The position numbers were made by a program, and so were the translations under genes. From contig CAILDU010000201.1 of NCBI GenBank assembly GCA_903833055.1, forward strand, positions 1-38,459: DNA of 38,459 bases, read 5' to 3'. Source of the DNA: an uncultured Verrucomicrobia subdivision 3 bacterium. Lineage in GTDB: Bacteria; Verrucomicrobiota; Verrucomicrobiia; Limisphaerales; UBA11358. This document shows, in pieces, positions 1 to 8,574 of the stretch; positions within the stretch are counted from its first letter, which is position 1; every line of letters begins with the position of its first letter. Under the pieces are notes generated by a model. That model saw nothing but the letters and a program-made list of their open reading frames with translations, searched no databases and was not told the origin of the DNA.

Positions 1-381
1 GCTTTACAGTCGCCGCTTACCAATGCTATCTGGTTCTGGCTAGGACAGGGCTACCAGTGCAATACCTACACCGTCAACGTCCCAAGCACGACCGCATTTT
101 TTATTTTGGGAACGCCGCAGGACACCGACGGCGATGGTTTGAGCGATGCCTACGAAAATCTCATCAGCCATACCGACCCTAATGTAGCACAGTCTGACGC
201 CTACGGCGTTCCGTATGCTTGGTATATCGAAAATGGGTTAAGTGTTTCGTCAGCGTTGCAAGACCCGGATCATGACGCCCTGTTAAATTATCAGGAGTAT
301 TTTTATGGCACACGACCAACGATATCGGAAGGCTTTACCGTTTGGGTGAGCCAGCCGGGAACTTCTAGCAACCTGCCTTAA
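1..381 (+). CDS. C-terminal end of a calcium-repeat (thrombospondin type 3-like) protein, 5' truncated
   Basis: The frame is open from base 1 to the TAA at 379-381, so the gene begins outside the window. A TTG at 106 is only an internal codon. The visible 126 residues contain an Asp-rich loop, DTDGDGLSDAYE, starting around residue 39, and a second looser one, DPDHDALLNYQEY. These match the DxDxDGxxDxxE calcium-binding pattern of thrombospondin type 3 repeats, common near the C-termini of exported Verrucomicrobiota and Planctomycetota proteins. No catalytic domain is visible. It ends 11 bases before the Rhs gene, so co-transcription is likely. The function of the whole protein cannot be told from this fragment; an extracellular, calcium-stabilised structural tail is the inference. 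Confidence 0.75.
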   Translation, partial: ALQSPLTNAIWFWLGQGYQCNTYTVNVPSTTAFFILGTPQDTDGDGLSDAYENLISHTDPNVAQSDAYGVPYAWYIENGLSVSSALQDPDHDALLNYQEYFYGTRPTISEGFTVWVSQPGTSSNLP

Positions 382-392
382 TTTAATTTCGC

Positions 393-3300
393 ATGACAAC
401 CATTAAAAATCTCCTTTGCCTTCTCGTCATCGGTCTGTGCAGTGCGACCGCTTACGCAGGTTTTCCGGTGAATTTCCCGACACCACCACCGCCTTGTCCC
501 TACTGTCCTTGTCCGCCGGGATTTGGTGGTTCCGGTGGCTCATCTGGTTCTGGTGGTAGCGGCTGTCCAACTTGCGGGAATGTTTGGAATGTAGGAGGTG
601 CAACCGGCGGGATGCCGGACTGGAAAGTGAACGAGCCTAACATTGACTTGCGTTTGCACGACGAGCCGCTGGCGTATCAGTCAAGTGTTTCGCGGATGTC
701 ATTTCAAATTGACTACTGGCAGCGGGACGACCGCGAAATTGCCACCAATGTGTTTACAACGGGGCTGGGCTGGGAATGCTCATGGAAATCTTATGTTATC
801 CCGGACGGTGACGCGGCAACGCTTTATGGGGCGGGCGGGGGTGAGATGGTGTTTCCTGACCTGTTGGATCCGTCACCTAGTTATTATTACAATCTGCAAA
901 TGCAGGCGCTTACTGATACCAATGGCAATCTGTCCGGCTATGCAGTGTTTTATTCTTCCGGCGCAGAGGACGTTTATGGATTTCTGGCGACAGACACCAG
1001 CGGCAACGTCAATCAGGCTTATTTGAGCCAAAAGATTGACGCGCACGGACACACCACCACGTTTATCTATGCACCTTACAATTCCACCAACGGCGTGGTG
1101 CAATTGAACTATGTGATTGATCCCGACGGCAAGACTAACACACTTTCCTACACCACCAACGGGAGCTACAACTGCCTGATTTCGCAGGTGCAAGACCCTT
1201 ATGGACACACGGTGAGTTTCTCCTACGATACCGATGGTTATCTGACCAACGTGACGGATGTGGCTGGGCTTTCCAGTTCGTTTGGTTATGCAAATGTTGC
1301 CGTTGGCACAGACTGGGTTGGGTATGTGACAGACCATTGGCTTGATCAGTTGACCACGCCCTATGGCACGACCAGTTTTACTTTTACCGACGAAGGTTTG
1401 GAATTGGACTGGTATGATTTATTCTATGAGATTTATTACGGTTATGTGAGCAGCATTGTCCGTTCGGTGGTTATCACTGAACCCAATGGCAGTCACCAGA
1501 TGTTTGCTTACGATGGCTACGCTTCGTTCGCCCCTTCCAATGTTGACTGGAGCCATGTGCCATCCAGCACGCCGGATGGTTCGTTGCTTGATGATGGTGC
1601 GTATATGATTTATCGGAACAGCTTTTATTGGGGACGCCAGCAGTTCGCCAATCTTACCGGCACGTTCCTTGCCACGGGCGCAACCAATTGGGATTTGACA
1701 CAGTTGACGCCGACAGATTTTCTAAAAGGCCGCTGGCAACACTGGTTGCATTCTTCTGGTGGCGGACAGTCGGACGCGCTTTCCATGGAACAAGACCCCA
1801 GCCCGGACGGTATCAATCCCGGCGAAATGACTTGGTTCACTTATCCCGGCCAACCAGCGAATTACGACAGCAACGGGAAATTAGTTTCTTATTATCAAGG
1901 AACATCGGATTTGCCTACGCTGACAATCAAAGTTTTGCCGGATGGATCGCAGTGGTATGAGCAGTATCAAATGGATCAATGGGGTAATCGCACAGAAATC
2001 AACAGCACCTATTCATCAGGCGGAAGTGTTCTCACGCGCACCAACAGCTATGTCTATTCCGCCGATGGCACAGACTTACTTGAAATTATCGGCCCGGATG
2101 GCATAACCAATGCCGCCTATGGTTACGATAGCCAGCATCAGGTTTTATTCCTTACCAATGCCTTGAGCGAGGTGACAAGCTATACCTACACTACTAACGA
2201 GCAACCCGCCAGCATCACGCAACCTAGTGGATTGGTCACTACTTACACTTACGGCGCGGATAATTTTCTGACGCAGCAGATAGCTGTGGGTTATTTCACC
2301 AACAGTTATACCTATGCCAACGGGCTGATTTATACCTATACCGACGCGCGCGGCCTGACGGTGACAGACAGTTGGGATGCTCTGCAACGACTCACCAATA
2401 TTTCCTATCCCGATAGCACTTCGGTTGCCTACACCTACAATAAGCTTGACTTGGAAAAAATCGTTGACCGCATGGGTTTCACTACGTCCTATGGCTACAA
2501 TGCCATTCGCCAGAAGATTGCTGAAACGAACGCGCTTAGTAATGTGACCAGCTACTCTTATTGCGACTGCGGCGCGCTGGAATTCGTCACCGACCCACTC
2601 GGCCACGTCACGCATTTCACGCATGACAATCAGGGTAATCAGGTTGGTGTCGTTTATCCCGACGGTTATAGCGTCACGAATCAATATAACTTGCTCCGGC
2701 AACTGACACAGCGCACTGACAGTTCTGGTGCAATTCTGAATTACATTTACAACAATCAGGGTTTGCCTACGACCATCAGTAATGCAGTCGGTTTAGTTGG
2801 CGACTACGCTTTCGATATTGATGACAGGATTACAAACAACCTAGATATCAACGGTGTGAGCGTGGGCATGACCTATGACAATCTTGGAAGATTACTAACC
2901 CGCAGGTATCCTGATGGTGGCGTAGAAAATTACGGCTACACGCAAAATGTATATGGCACGACTAGTTTCACTAACCAGATTGGCAGCGTAAAGCTTTTCG
3001 GCTACGATGCCATGAATCGTAAGACAAGTGAGGCATACGCAGGAACCACAACAAATTATTTCGATTATAGCGGTGGCAGCGATTTGCTTGCTTTGACCAA
3101 TGGCAAGGGGCAGGCAACAATTTGGCACTATGATTCGTATGGCCGAATGACCAATAAAGTAGATGCGTTGAATCATTCTATTTTCAATTATGCTTACGAT
3201 GCCGACAATCGGTTGACGAGCCGATGGACGCCGGAAAACGGCAATACGTTTTTTACTTACGATGCAACAGGTAATCCGATACAGATCGGCTGCGCCCAAT

Positions 3301-5270
3301 TTACAAATAGCTATTCTTACGACGCATTGAATCATTTGACGAACATGGTGGATTCCATCGGCGCAACACATTTTGCCTATGATGCCGTCGGCCAGTTATT
3401 GAACTCGGGCGGTTTGTGGGCTAATGATCCGGTGAGTTGCATCTACACCAATCGTTTAAGAGTTGGTTTGGGTGTAGGTTCAGCTTGGAGTCAAATTTAC
3501 AGTTACGATCTGGCGCGTCGGATTATTTCATTGAGTTCCCCGGCGGGTGCTTTTGGATATAACTACAATGTCGCCCCAGCATCTGCCTTGGTTTCTGCTA
3601 TCAATCTGCCTAACGGCGCTACCATAACCAATGGCTACGATGACGCGGCACGTCTTACACAGTCAACATTAAACAATCATTGGGGACACGTCTTGGACGG
3701 CTATGGTTACGAATACGATTTGCTTGGCGAGCGAACCAACATATTGAAAAACATCGGATTGACAGGTTCGACCATTACGGCGGGATACGACTCTATCGGC
3801 GAGTTGACCTCATGGATGGCAAAAGAAATGAATGGTGCGCCACGTTTGAACGAACAGCTAGGCTGGTCTTATGATGCAGCGGGCAATTTGCAGTCACGAA
3901 CAAATGGCGGCTTGGTTCAGATTTTCCAGACGGATGCGTTGAATGAGCTTACAAATGTAACACGCATTGGCGTGCTAACGGTAAGCGGAAACACGCCCGC
4001 GCCAGCCACGAATGTAACTGTGAACGGACAGGTTGCACAGATTTACAGTGACTTCACATTTGCCAGCACCAATCATACGCTTGCGAATGGCAATAACGTC
4101 TTCACAAATATAGCGCAAAATATTTATGGCATGACTGTGACCAATACAATCACTTCCTATCTGCCAACGCCTGTCGCCCTCGCTTATGATGCCAATGGAA
4201 ATCTAACGAATGATGGCCTGAAATCATTCAACTATGATGCCGAAAACCAACTAACAAATGTAGCCGTAGCCGGACAATGGAAATTATCCATCGTGTATGA
4301 TGGATTAAATCGGCGAAGAATTGTGAAAAATTATAGTTGGAGCGGCAGCGTGTGGGTCAAGACTAATGAGGTGCGCTACATTTATGATGGCAATTTGGTC
4401 ATTCAGGAACGTGACACTAATAATAATTCATTGGTGACTTATACTCGTGGGCTCGACTTGAGTCATTCACTGCGTGGTGCTGGCGGGGTCGGCAGTTTGT
4501 TGGCAAGGACAGATGGAATTGGTTCAACTTATTATCACGCTGACGGTAATGGTAATATAACTGGACTTATTGACGGAAATGAAAATGTGGTTGCGCGATA
4601 CGGTTATAGCCCATTTGGCAAGCTTCTTGGTCAATGGGGTTCAATGGCAAACGCCAATGAAATGCGGTTCTCAAGCAAAGAGTGGGATTCAAATTCAGGA
4701 TTGTATTACTACCTTTACCGTTTCTATGACCCCAATGTGCAACGCTGGATAAATAGAGATCCAATTGCGGAACGAGGGGGAATAAATCTCTATGAATTTG
4801 TATTAAACAACCCGGTTTATGTTTTCGACGTTTATGGTTTGGCGTGGTCTAACGATCCCGGCGGGTGTCCTACTGGAACACATCCAGATAAAAATAGTTC
4901 CGATTGTTTTGATCTTGGAATGGGACGCGCATGTCCTTGTGTCCCAGATAACCCTCCGCCCCCGCCCCCGCCACAAAATAATCCGCCGCAGAACGATCCG
5001 ACGGCATGTTCAAGTTCTCCAACATTGCCACCTACGCCAGCACCGCCATCGCCACCGGCTCCGCCAGTTGCGCCAGCACCTACTCCAGCACCGCCATCGC
5101 CGCCCTACAACCCGCCTTATAATCCAATTTATAATTCGCCTAATCCGCCTCCAAGAAGGCCAGCACCACCGTATCAACAAGGCCCATTCCCTTATCCTTG
5201 GCCTTATGGCCCTATTATTAAAACCGGGCCATGGGTTTCAAGCCCAACTGGTCCAATGTATGGCTACTAA
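393..5270 (+). CDS. Exported Rhs/YD-repeat protein with proline-rich C-terminal tail
   Basis: The 1,625-residue protein starts with a signal peptide (MTTIKNLLCLLVIGLCSATAYA). A proline-, cysteine- and glycine-rich stretch follows (about residues 24-70), then a long run of YD repeats of the type YTYTTNEQPASITQPSG or YDALNHLTNMVD through most of the length. The RHS-associated core is at about residues 1380-1485: YHADGNGNITGLID, YSPFGKLLG, GLYYYLYRFYDPNVQRWINRDPI, NLYEFVLNNPV. In the Rhs family this core closes a beta-barrel shell and is followed by a variable, often toxic, C-terminus. Here the last ~140 residues are a Cys-containing segment followed by a tract dominated by Pro, Ala, Ser and Tyr, with no toxin domain I recognise. 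The small membrane protein downstream may be a partner. The region looks more AT-rich than the enzyme genes further on. Family assignment is secure; role is unknown. Confidence 0.9.
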   Translation: MTTIKNLLCLLVIGLCSATAYAGFPVNFPTPPPPCPYCPCPPGFGGSGGSSGSGGSGCPTCGNVWNVGGATGGMPDWKVNEPNIDLRLHDEPLAYQSSVSRMSFQIDYWQRDDREIATNVFTTGLGWECSWKSYVIPDGDAATLYGAGGGEMVFPDLLDPSPSYYYNLQMQALTDTNGNLSGYAVFYSSGAEDVYGFLATDTSGNVNQAYLSQKIDAHGHTTTFIYAPYNSTNGVVQLNYVIDPDGKTNTLSYTTNGSYNCLISQVQDPYGHTVSFSYDTDGYLTNVTDVAGLSSSFGYANVAVGTDWVGYVTDHWLDQLTTPYGTTSFTFTDEGLELDWYDLFYEIYYGYVSSIVRSVVITEPNGSHQMFAYDGYASFAPSNVDWSHVPSSTPDGSLLDDGAYMIYRNSFYWGRQQFANLTGTFLATGATNWDLTQLTPTDFLKGRWQHWLHSSGGGQSDALSMEQDPSPDGINPGEMTWFTYPGQPANYDSNGKLVSYYQGTSDLPTLTIKVLPDGSQWYEQYQMDQWGNRTEINSTYSSGGSVLTRTNSYVYSADGTDLLEIIGPDGITNAAYGYDSQHQVLFLTNALSEVTSYTYTTNEQPASITQPSGLVTTYTYGADNFLTQQIAVGYFTNSYTYANGLIYTYTDARGLTVTDSWDALQRLTNISYPDSTSVAYTYNKLDLEKIVDRMGFTTSYGYNAIRQKIAETNALSNVTSYSYCDCGALEFVTDPLGHVTHFTHDNQGNQVGVVYPDGYSVTNQYNLLRQLTQRTDSSGAILNYIYNNQGLPTTISNAVGLVGDYAFDIDDRITNNLDINGVSVGMTYDNLGRLLTRRYPDGGVENYGYTQNVYGTTSFTNQIGSVKLFGYDAMNRKTSEAYAGTTTNYFDYSGGSDLLALTNGKGQATIWHYDSYGRMTNKVDALNHSIFNYAYDADNRLTSRWTPENGNTFFTYDATGNPIQIGCAQFTNSYSYDALNHLTNMVDSIGATHFAYDAVGQLLNSGGLWANDPVSCIYTNRLRVGLGVGSAWSQIYSYDLARRIISLSSPAGAFGYNYNVAPASALVSAINLPNGATITNGYDDAARLTQSTLNNHWGHVLDGYGYEYDLLGERTNILKNIGLTGSTITAGYDSIGELTSWMAKEMNGAPRLNEQLGWSYDAAGNLQSRTNGGLVQIFQTDALNELTNVTRIGVLTVSGNTPAPATNVTVNGQVAQIYSDFTFASTNHTLANGNNVFTNIAQNIYGMTVTNTITSYLPTPVALAYDANGNLTNDGLKSFNYDAENQLTNVAVAGQWKLSIVYDGLNRRRIVKNYSWSGSVWVKTNEVRYIYDGNLVIQERDTNNNSLVTYTRGLDLSHSLRGAGGVGSLLARTDGIGSTYYHADGNGNITGLIDGNENVVARYGYSPFGKLLGQWGSMANANEMRFSSKEWDSNSGLYYYLYRFYDPNVQRWINRDPIAERGGINLYEFVLNNPVYVFDVYGLAWSNDPGGCPTGTHPDKNSSDCFDLGMGRACPCVPDNPPPPPPPQNNPPQNDPTACSSSPTLPPTPAPPSPPAPPVAPAPTPAPPSPPYNPPYNPIYNSPNPPPRRPAPPYQQGPFPYPWPYGPIIKTGPWVSSPTGPMYGY

Positions 5271-5291
5271 AACTGATAATTGATTACGTCT

Positions 5292-5708
5292 ATGTTAAAA
5301 CTATGTCTATGGGTTGTCGTTGGCGTCCTTGTGATTGTTTTAGGTAGTTATATCTTGTTTGGTGCCCACAAAGAGCTTACTGATGCCAAGATTCGCCAAA
5401 AGATAGTTGGAGTTTGGATACGCGAAGATACTAACAGTGAAGGCACTACTACAATTGCTTCAGATGGAGTTTTCTTATCTACATCCAGAAGCGTCATGGC
5501 TAATTCTAACATTACGAAGACATGGATATATGAAGGAACATGGCAAGTTAAGGGTGGAGTATTTATTTTAACAATCACAAAGGCTAGCGGATTTCACCAG
5601 CATGAAGCCGTAGGTAGCGTGGATAATTTTAAGATTGTCAGCCTGAATGATGAAGAGTTAGTTTGCCAAGTCAACAACCAGACAATCGTGCATAAACGTA
5701 AAAAATAA
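5292..5708 (+). CDS. Small membrane-anchored protein of unknown function downstream of the Rhs gene
   Basis: This encodes 138 residues from ATG 5292. A TTG at 5280 in frame is possible but less likely. Residues 1-22 (MLKLCLWVVVGVLVIVLGSYIL) form one hydrophobic segment, either an uncleaved signal anchor or a signal peptide. The rest alternates short strands: IVGVWIREDTN, GTTTIASDGVFLS, WIYEGTWQVKGGVFILTITKA, FKIVSLNDEELVCQV. The W-x-R/E, G-T-W-x-V and I-V-S-L-x-x-x-E-L pattern resembles lipocalin-like small beta-barrels, but I cannot name a family. It starts 21 bases after the Rhs stop, in the position where an immunity or accessory protein would lie; that role is inferred from position only. 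Confidence 0.65.
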   Translation: MLKLCLWVVVGVLVIVLGSYILFGAHKELTDAKIRQKIVGVWIREDTNSEGTTTIASDGVFLSTSRSVMANSNITKTWIYEGTWQVKGGVFILTITKASGFHQHEAVGSVDNFKIVSLNDEELVCQVNNQTIVHKRKK

Positions 5709-5900
5709 CCTCTAATTGTGGAGCTTTTATGTATGTTGGCAAAAATCATTCCATCCGAAACGCCACCCCCAGCCCCACCGCGTCAAAAATATCTATGCGG
5801 GTATTTTCATTCGTCCAGGGTTTTCGTTTAGCGGCAAATACACTGTTAGCTAGTTAGGAATGGGGTGGCCTTTTTTGTTGTGGAATATATAACTATGCAA
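5709..5900. other. Intergenic stretch without a recognisable gene
   Basis: No supported coding frame, RNA gene or strong terminator was found. An 8-base pair of complementary segments (GCCACCCC at 5762 and GGGGTGGC at 5862), the second followed by CTTTTTTG, could form a long-range stem, but the 92-base separation makes this weak. Confidence 0.4.
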
Positions 5901-6140
5901 TCACGGCATATTTTGATTCTGACACAAATTTTGATCAATCTCCGGGTCGAGCATGGATTTCAACATATCCTGTAGTTCTGAATCCATAAATTCAAAATCA
6001 TCAGGAATATCTAGAACCTCAATACGCGGCAGTTCCAATCCAGAAAACCGTGATTCGATCCAGGTTTTGTGCGGCCTTTCCATCACAAATACTACGTCTT
6101 TGCGACATAGCTCGTAGTGATGCCTAACAATAATTCGCCC
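5901..6140 (-). pseudogene. Remnant of a low-molecular-weight protein tyrosine phosphatase-like protein (N-terminus lost)
   Basis: Reading the minus strand from about 6140 to the TGA at 5901 gives a sequence that matches the C-terminal two-thirds of the ~105-residue low-molecular-weight protein tyrosine phosphatase family. It contains CRKDVVFVMERPHKTWI, then LDIPDDFEFMDSELQDML, which correspond to the family's ADxIFVMExxH and LDIPDDYEFMDPELxxLL blocks. The frame is closed by a TAA at 6165-6167. No CxxxxxR phosphate-binding loop, which carries the catalytic cysteine in this family, is present upstream in any minus-strand frame I read. The fragment therefore cannot be an active phosphatase. A GTG at 6084 could start a 61-residue product, but this would begin in mid-domain. 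It is best read as a decayed gene. Confidence 0.7.
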
Positions 6141-6294
6141 GCCGTTTTTGTGGTCGGTCAGGTTTTAAATTTTGCAACTATGCTAGACGTAAATCGCCTC
6201 TGTCCAGCGCATTCATGCAGGCGCGCTGTCATTACTTCATTTTCTCCGGCGTGTGGTGGAAATTTAATTTGATGCCGCAGTTGCCGCGCGCGCG

Positions 6295-6343
6295 CCCGCC
6301 AACGCAAAATACTGATTGAATGGCTGATTTGCGTTTGGGCGGG
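6295..6343. terminator. Imperfect hairpin followed by a T-rich run
   Basis: The arm at 6295-6308 (CCCGCCAACGCAAA) pairs with 6328-6343 (TTTGCGTTTGGGCGGG), with a two-base bulge and a 19-base loop. On the plus strand it is followed by TTCGTTTTT. It could be a plus-strand terminator, or a folded leader just before the ATACGAC element and the GH43 remnant. The loop is longer than usual. Confidence 0.4.
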
Positions 6344-6352
6344 TTCGTTTTT

Positions 6353-6373
6353 AATACGACATTTGACTGATTG
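6353..6373. promoter_or_regulatory. ATACGAC element upstream of the GH43 remnant
   Basis: AATACGACATTTGACTGATT matches the element upstream of the response regulator gene (37042-37061) at 19 of 20 positions. It shares the core ATACGACATTT with a palindrome in the GH115/adhesin divergent region. It lies 25 bases upstream of the ATG at 6398. The internal TTGACT could be a -35 box, but no clear -10 is seen. It is inferred to be a regulator binding site. Confidence 0.5.
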
Positions 6374-6397
6374 CTGCGCCAGCGGCTTTTCCCAATA

Positions 6398-6945
6398 ATG
6401 AAGGCACTTATGCCAATGCTCGTTTTCACCAAGCTACGCCCAGTTGTGGTTTTATGCGCCGCCATTTTACTAAGCGGTTGCCATTCGCATTCGCCGGTGG
6501 CTGCGGCTGGATTGCCCGCAGAGAAAATGATTGCGACGCAAAGCGTGCCAACGGCAACGGCGAAGCGCCACGCGATCTCGTCATCCTCGACCAGCAAGGC
6601 CAACCACTCAAAGCCGGCGATCACGACCGCCGTTTCTTCGAAGCGTCATGGATGCATAAACACAACGGAAAGTATTATTTCTCCTACTCAACTGGTGACA
6701 CGCACCTCCTGTGCTACGCCACGAGCGACACGCTTTACGGTCCCTATACCTATCAAGGCGTCATCCTCACGCCGGTGGTCGGCTGGACCACGCACCACTC
6801 CATCTGCGAGTTTAAGGGCAAGTGGTATCTGTTCTACCATGACTCCAAACCCTCCGGCGGCCGCACGTGGCTGCGTAGCCTGAAAGTGGTCGAACTCGAA
6901 TATCTCCCCGACGGCTCCATCAAGACCATCACCGGCCAACCTTGA
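6398..6945 (+). pseudogene. Broken GH43 glycoside hydrolase: lipoprotein signal peptide and C-terminal part in different frames
   Basis: From ATG 6398 the frame encodes a lipoprotein signal peptide (MKALMPMLVFTKLRPVVVLCAAILLSGC, lipobox LSGC). This frame then runs into nonsense-like sequence. From about 6560 the +1 register frame carries the C-terminal part of a GH43 beta-propeller hydrolase: RRFFEASWMHKHNGKYYFSYS, then GVILTPVVGWTTHHSICEFKGKWYLFYHD, then LRSLKVVELEYLPDGSI, to the stop at 6943-6945. The FEASW glutamate corresponds to the family's general acid. The N-terminal blades with the catalytic base and the pKa-modulating aspartate are missing, roughly 150 or more residues against a usual ~320. 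Both a deletion and a frame change are therefore needed. GH43 members are beta-xylosidases or arabinofuranosidases, which fits the neighbouring xylan genes. Confidence 0.75.
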
Positions 6946-6959
6946 AGGTAAAAATTTAT

Positions 6960-7053
6960 AACCACGGATAAATACAGATGAACACCGATAAAATTTCAGC
7001 GGCCGCGCCATCAACGTTTTCCCATCAGTGTTTATCCGTGTCCATCCGTGGTT
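6960..7053. repeat. Imperfect inverted copy of a dispersed ACCACGGAT-type repeat
   Basis: The left arm 6960-6989 (AACCACGGATAAATACAGAT and on) and the right arm 7024-7053 (ending CATCCGTGGTT) are imperfect reverse complements about 30 bases long around a 34-base loop. A single related copy occurs at 38372-38402. The arms consist of a degenerate internal period (ACGGAT, ACAGAT, ACCGAT). The element ends 10 bases before the symporter ATG and could affect its leader. Confidence 0.75.
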
Positions 7054-7062
7054 AAAATAAAA

Positions 7063-8568
7063 ATGAACCCCCAAAAACTCTCCTTCTTCGAGAAAGCCGG
7101 TTACAGCTGCGCCGACGCGGCGGCGAACTTCGTCTTCATGACGATGATCCTGTTCCAGCTGAACTTTTACACGGACACCTTCGGCCTGACCGCCAGCGCC
7201 GCCGCCGCCATCCTGCTGTGGCCGCGATTGTGGGACGCCATCTTTGATCCCATCATGGGCGTGCTCGCCGACCGCACCAAAACCCGCTGGGGCCGGTTCC
7301 GGCCGTGGATTCTCTGGACCGCCGTGCCGTGGGCTGTCGTCATGGTGCTGGCTTACACCACGCCCAAAGGCTGGAGCATGGCAATGCTCATCGCCTACGC
7401 CGGCATCACGAACACACTGTTGATGACGCTGTATTCGATGAACAACATGCCGTATTCCGCTTTGGGCGGCGTCATGACCGCAGATTTGGATGAACGCGCC
7501 CGCCTGAACTCCTTCCGCTTCATCGCCGTCAACATCGCGCAGTTTATCGTCGGTGGCTTCACGCTGCCGCTCGTGGCGAAGTTCGCCGTCGGTCACGACC
7601 GCGCCCACGGCTGGCAGATCACGATGACCATCTGGGCGGTGCTCTGCCTCGTGTTGTTCATGGTCACGTTCTTCAGCACGAAAGAACGCATCCAACCCGT
7701 AAACGAAACCAAGTCCTCGCCGCTGCAAGACTTCGCTGATTTAATCAAGAACAGTCCGTGGCGCGTCATGGCCCTGATGACTCTGGTGCACTTCGCCATC
7801 CTCTCGTTCCGCGGCGGTGCCCTCTACAACTACTACCATCACTACGCCGACAAAGCCGCGATGTTCGACTTCGTGGAAAAGCTGGGCCTCACTGCGCCGA
7901 CGCTAGCCGAAGGCGCCGCCAAACCGGGTGGCATCCTGGAATGGCTCGGCTATATCGTCCACGGCACGCGCGACCAACTCGCCACCTCGAACGTGGCCGA
8001 CGTATTCAACAGCGTCGTCAACATGGTCGGCACGCTGACGACCATCACGGTCATCCTGCTTTCGGCCTCATTCGCGCATCGCTTCGGCAAGAAAGCCGTG
8101 GCCGTCGTTGGCTTTGCGCTCTCGACCGTTAATGCTTTCGCGTTCTACTTCCTCAAGCCAACGGACGTTTACGGCATGATGGCTTTGACCATCGTGGGCT
8201 CGATGGTGTATGCGCCGACGATCCCGCTGGTGTGGGCAATCTTCGCGGACGTGGCGGATTATTCAGAATGGAAAACGGGTCGCCGCTTCACCGGCATGGT
8301 GTTCGCCACGATTGGCTTCGCCTTGAAAGCCGGCCTCGCACTCGGCTCGGCGTCGTTCCTCTGGCTCATGGCCGGCCTGTTCAAATACGACACGCAAAAA
8401 CCAGCCGCGCCGGAAGCCGTGGCTGGCTACCACGCGCTGACTGGCATCGCCGTAGGTGTCATGTTCGCCATTTGCACCGTTCTGCTTATCACCTACAAGT
8501 TGAACAAACGCACGACGATTGAAATGGCCGATGAACTCGCCGCGCGCCGCCAAAAAGCCGCCGCCTGA
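7063..8568 (+). CDS. GPH-family sugar:cation symporter (MFS)
   Basis: The 501-residue membrane protein has about 12 hydrophobic segments, typical of the glycoside-pentoside-hexuronide:cation symporters (MelB, XylP, XynB, UidB relatives). The family signature is visible at about residues 64-86: DPIMGVLADRTKTRWGRFRPW, with a second block MPYSALGGVMTADLDERARLNSFR. ATG 7063 is preferred over GTG 7048, which lies inside the inverted repeat. The stop is 6 bases before the GH10 xylanase, so the two are almost certainly one operon. This suggests import of xylose, xylo-oligosaccharides or (methyl)glucuronate-bearing products across the inner membrane. The exact substrate cannot be read from the sequence. 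Confidence 0.9.
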   Translation: MNPQKLSFFEKAGYSCADAAANFVFMTMILFQLNFYTDTFGLTASAAAAILLWPRLWDAIFDPIMGVLADRTKTRWGRFRPWILWTAVPWAVVMVLAYTTPKGWSMAMLIAYAGITNTLLMTLYSMNNMPYSALGGVMTADLDERARLNSFRFIAVNIAQFIVGGFTLPLVAKFAVGHDRAHGWQITMTIWAVLCLVLFMVTFFSTKERIQPVNETKSSPLQDFADLIKNSPWRVMALMTLVHFAILSFRGGALYNYYHHYADKAAMFDFVEKLGLTAPTLAEGAAKPGGILEWLGYIVHGTRDQLATSNVADVFNSVVNMVGTLTTITVILLSASFAHRFGKKAVAVVGFALSTVNAFAFYFLKPTDVYGMMALTIVGSMVYAPTIPLVWAIFADVADYSEWKTGRRFTGMVFATIGFALKAGLALGSASFLWLMAGLFKYDTQKPAAPEAVAGYHALTGIAVGVMFAICTVLLITYKLNKRTTIEMADELAARRQKAAA

Positions 8569-8574
8569 AAGCCC

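Noticed and set aside
3784-3800. ATACGAC inside the Rhs gene
   Set aside because: It is a single coding occurrence (encoding GYDS-type YD-repeat sequence) without the ATTT extension or a palindrome.
5762-5869. Complementary GCCACCCC/GGGGTGGC pair followed by a T-run as a terminator or structured RNA
   Set aside because: The 92-base separation and lack of other supporting helices make it likely to be chance.
6122-6128. GCCTAAC resembles an integron attC core end
   Set aside because: No matching GTTRRRY end or palindromic body lies within 140 bases on the right, so a complete attC site is not supported.
6688-7728. Long minus-strand open frame of 346 codons
   Set aside because: It runs antisense to the GH43 remnant and the symporter, crosses the inverted repeat, and has no family features; it is a shadow of high-GC coding sequence.
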